Below are positions 4,261-5,250 of a stretch of 5,250 nucleotides of DNA, piece after piece (the stretch's first letter is position 1; every line of letters starts with the position of its first letter). The translations under genes were made by a program, and so were the position numbers. Origin of the DNA: Labilithrix luteola. GTDB lineage: Bacteria > Myxococcota_A > Polyangia > Polyangiales > Polyangiaceae. The stretch spans positions 1 to 5,250 of the forward strand of contig JAMFST010000321.1 in assembly GCA_026225435.1 (NCBI GenBank), read 5' to 3'. The notes beneath the pieces are model-generated. The model had not been told where the DNA came from. It searched no databases and was given only the letters and a program-made list of their open reading frames with translations.

Positions 4261-5250
4261 ATGATCTACGACGTGATCATCGCGGGAGCCGGCCCGGTCG
4301 GTCTGTTCCTCGCCGGCGAGCTGCGGCTCGCCCGGCTCTCCGTGCTCGTGCTCGAGAAGGCGGCCGATGCGGGCTCACCGCTCAAGCGGCTCCCCTTCGG
4401 CATGCGTGGGCTCTGGGGGCCGAGCATCGAGGCGTTTCACCGGCGCGGCTTGCTGGACGCGATCGCGGCCCGGCCGGGCGGCGACACAGTCGGTCTGCCG
4501 AGGCCTGGGTCGATGACGCCGGGGGCGCAAGCTCGCGGGCCGGCGGGGCACTTCGCGGGCCTGCAGTTCGATCACGCCAACATCGACTCGTCGCGGTGGC
4601 TCTACCGGCTGCCGGGCCCGGCCGACACGCTGCTGCTGAGCGAGATGCAGCACCTCGAGAGCGTGCTCACCGCGCGCGCGCTCTCCCTCGGTGTCGAGAT
4701 CCAGCGTGGCCAGGGGGTGGACCGGTTCGAGGCCACGGAAGACCAGGTGCTGGTCCACGCGGGCGAGCAGCGCCTGGCCGCGCGCTGGCTGGTGGGGTGT
4801 GACGGTGGCCGCAGCGCGGTGCGCAAGCAAGGTGGCTTCACCTTCGTCGGGACCGAGCCCGAGCTCACCGGGTACGGGTTCCAGGTCGAGCTCGACGATC
4901 CGACGGTCCTCCCGCTCGGTCGTCATGTGACGCCGACCGGGACGTACACGCAGTGGCAGCCGGGCTTCTTCTCCGTCGCCGAATTCGACGGCGGGGCCGC
5001 CCACCGTGGGGAGGTCACGCGCGAGCGTGTCCAGACCATGCTGCGGCGCGTGTCCGGCAAGGAGGTGACGGTCAACGCGCTGCACGTCGCCTCGACGTGG
5101 ACCGACCGTTCGTTCCAGGCGACGACGTACCGCCAGGGGCGCGTGCTGCTGGCCGGCGACGCCGCGCACATCCATTCACCGCTCGGCGGCCAGGGGCTGA
5201 ACCTCGGCCTCGGCGACGCGATGAACCTCGGCTGGAAGCTGGCCGCGACC
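4261..5250 (+). CDS. FAD-dependent aromatic hydroxylase-type monooxygenase (FAD_binding_3 family), C-terminus outside the window
   Basis: The first 330 codons are open to the right edge; relatives are usually about 400-550 residues, so a substantial C-terminal part is missing. This is a class A flavoprotein monooxygenase, the p-hydroxybenzoate hydroxylase/phenol hydroxylase type, which uses NAD(P)H and O2 to hydroxylate an aromatic or polyketide-like substrate. All three signature motifs are present: the dinucleotide fold GAGPVG (9-14) ending with Glu32, the DG motif CDGGRSAVR (180-188), and the GD motif GRVLLAGDAAH (293-303) followed by SPLGGQGLN (306-314). The GD region resembles oxygenases of aromatic polyketide tailoring and drug-modifying enzymes such as Rox, but the substrate cannot be read from this. 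The start is the ATG at 4261, right before the FAD-binding strand. It is divergent from the TetR-type gene, its likely repressor. Confidence 0.93.
   Translation, partial: MIYDVIIAGAGPVGLFLAGELRLARLSVLVLEKAADAGSPLKRLPFGMRGLWGPSIEAFHRRGLLDAIAARPGGDTVGLPRPGSMTPGAQARGPAGHFAGLQFDHANIDSSRWLYRLPGPADTLLLSEMQHLESVLTARALSLGVEIQRGQGVDRFEATEDQVLVHAGEQRLAARWLVGCDGGRSAVRKQGGFTFVGTEPELTGYGFQVELDDPTVLPLGRHVTPTGTYTQWQPGFFSVAEFDGGAAHRGEVTRERVQTMLRRVSGKEVTVNALHVASTWTDRSFQATTYRQGRVLLAGDAAHIHSPLGGQGLNLGLGDAMNLGWKLAAT

Noticed and set aside
4375..5175. Minus-strand 266-codon open frame inside the monooxygenase
   Set aside because: The opposite strand encodes all three flavin monooxygenase motifs in one uninterrupted frame; the minus-strand translation has no recognisable feature.

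Overview
The window is GC-rich bacterial chromosome with tightly packed genes, G or C at most third codon positions, intergenic gaps under 100 bp and genes on both strands. The style fits a large-genome, high-GC soil bacterium, for example a myxobacterium (Myxococcota) or another high-GC proteobacterium. No marker gene fixes the lineage, so this is a low-confidence guess. I see no tRNA, rRNA, CRISPR array, insertion sequence, integrase or plasmid function.

Layout, left to right. Positions 1-104 (minus) hold the probable start of an unrecognised gene that runs off the left edge. Positions 141-761 (minus) encode an FMN-dependent NADH-azoreductase/quinone reductase of the AzoR type. It is divergent from a LysR-type regulator at 854-1771 (plus). 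That regulator converges on a classical short-chain dehydrogenase/reductase at 1768-2592 (minus), and the two stop codons share four bases. The reductase is divergent from a second LysR-type regulator at 2631-3620 (plus). This one converges with a 38-bp overlap on a TetR-type repressor at 3583-4176 (minus). The repressor is divergent from an FAD-dependent aromatic hydroxylase-type monooxygenase that starts at 4261 (plus) and runs off the right edge.

The window is therefore three regulator-enzyme modules side by side: LysR/azoreductase, LysR/SDR and TetR/flavin monooxygenase. In each, regulator and oxidoreductase are divergent across a 38-92 bp gap, which in these families usually means the regulator controls its neighbour. 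All three enzymes are cytoplasmic flavin- or NAD(P)H-dependent oxidoreductases that commonly act on quinones, carbonyls or aromatic rings. A joint role in aromatic or quinone metabolism or detoxification is plausible but is inference.

The least routine observations lie in the gaps. An 11-bp perfect inverted repeat encloses the start codon of the first LysR gene and belongs to a set of three related half-sites. A 15-bp palindrome lies just before the second LysR gene. Paired GGTCTA-type repeats frame an AT-rich patch between the TetR gene and the monooxygenase. I found no convincing evidence of a new type of biological system; the genes belong to well-known families.
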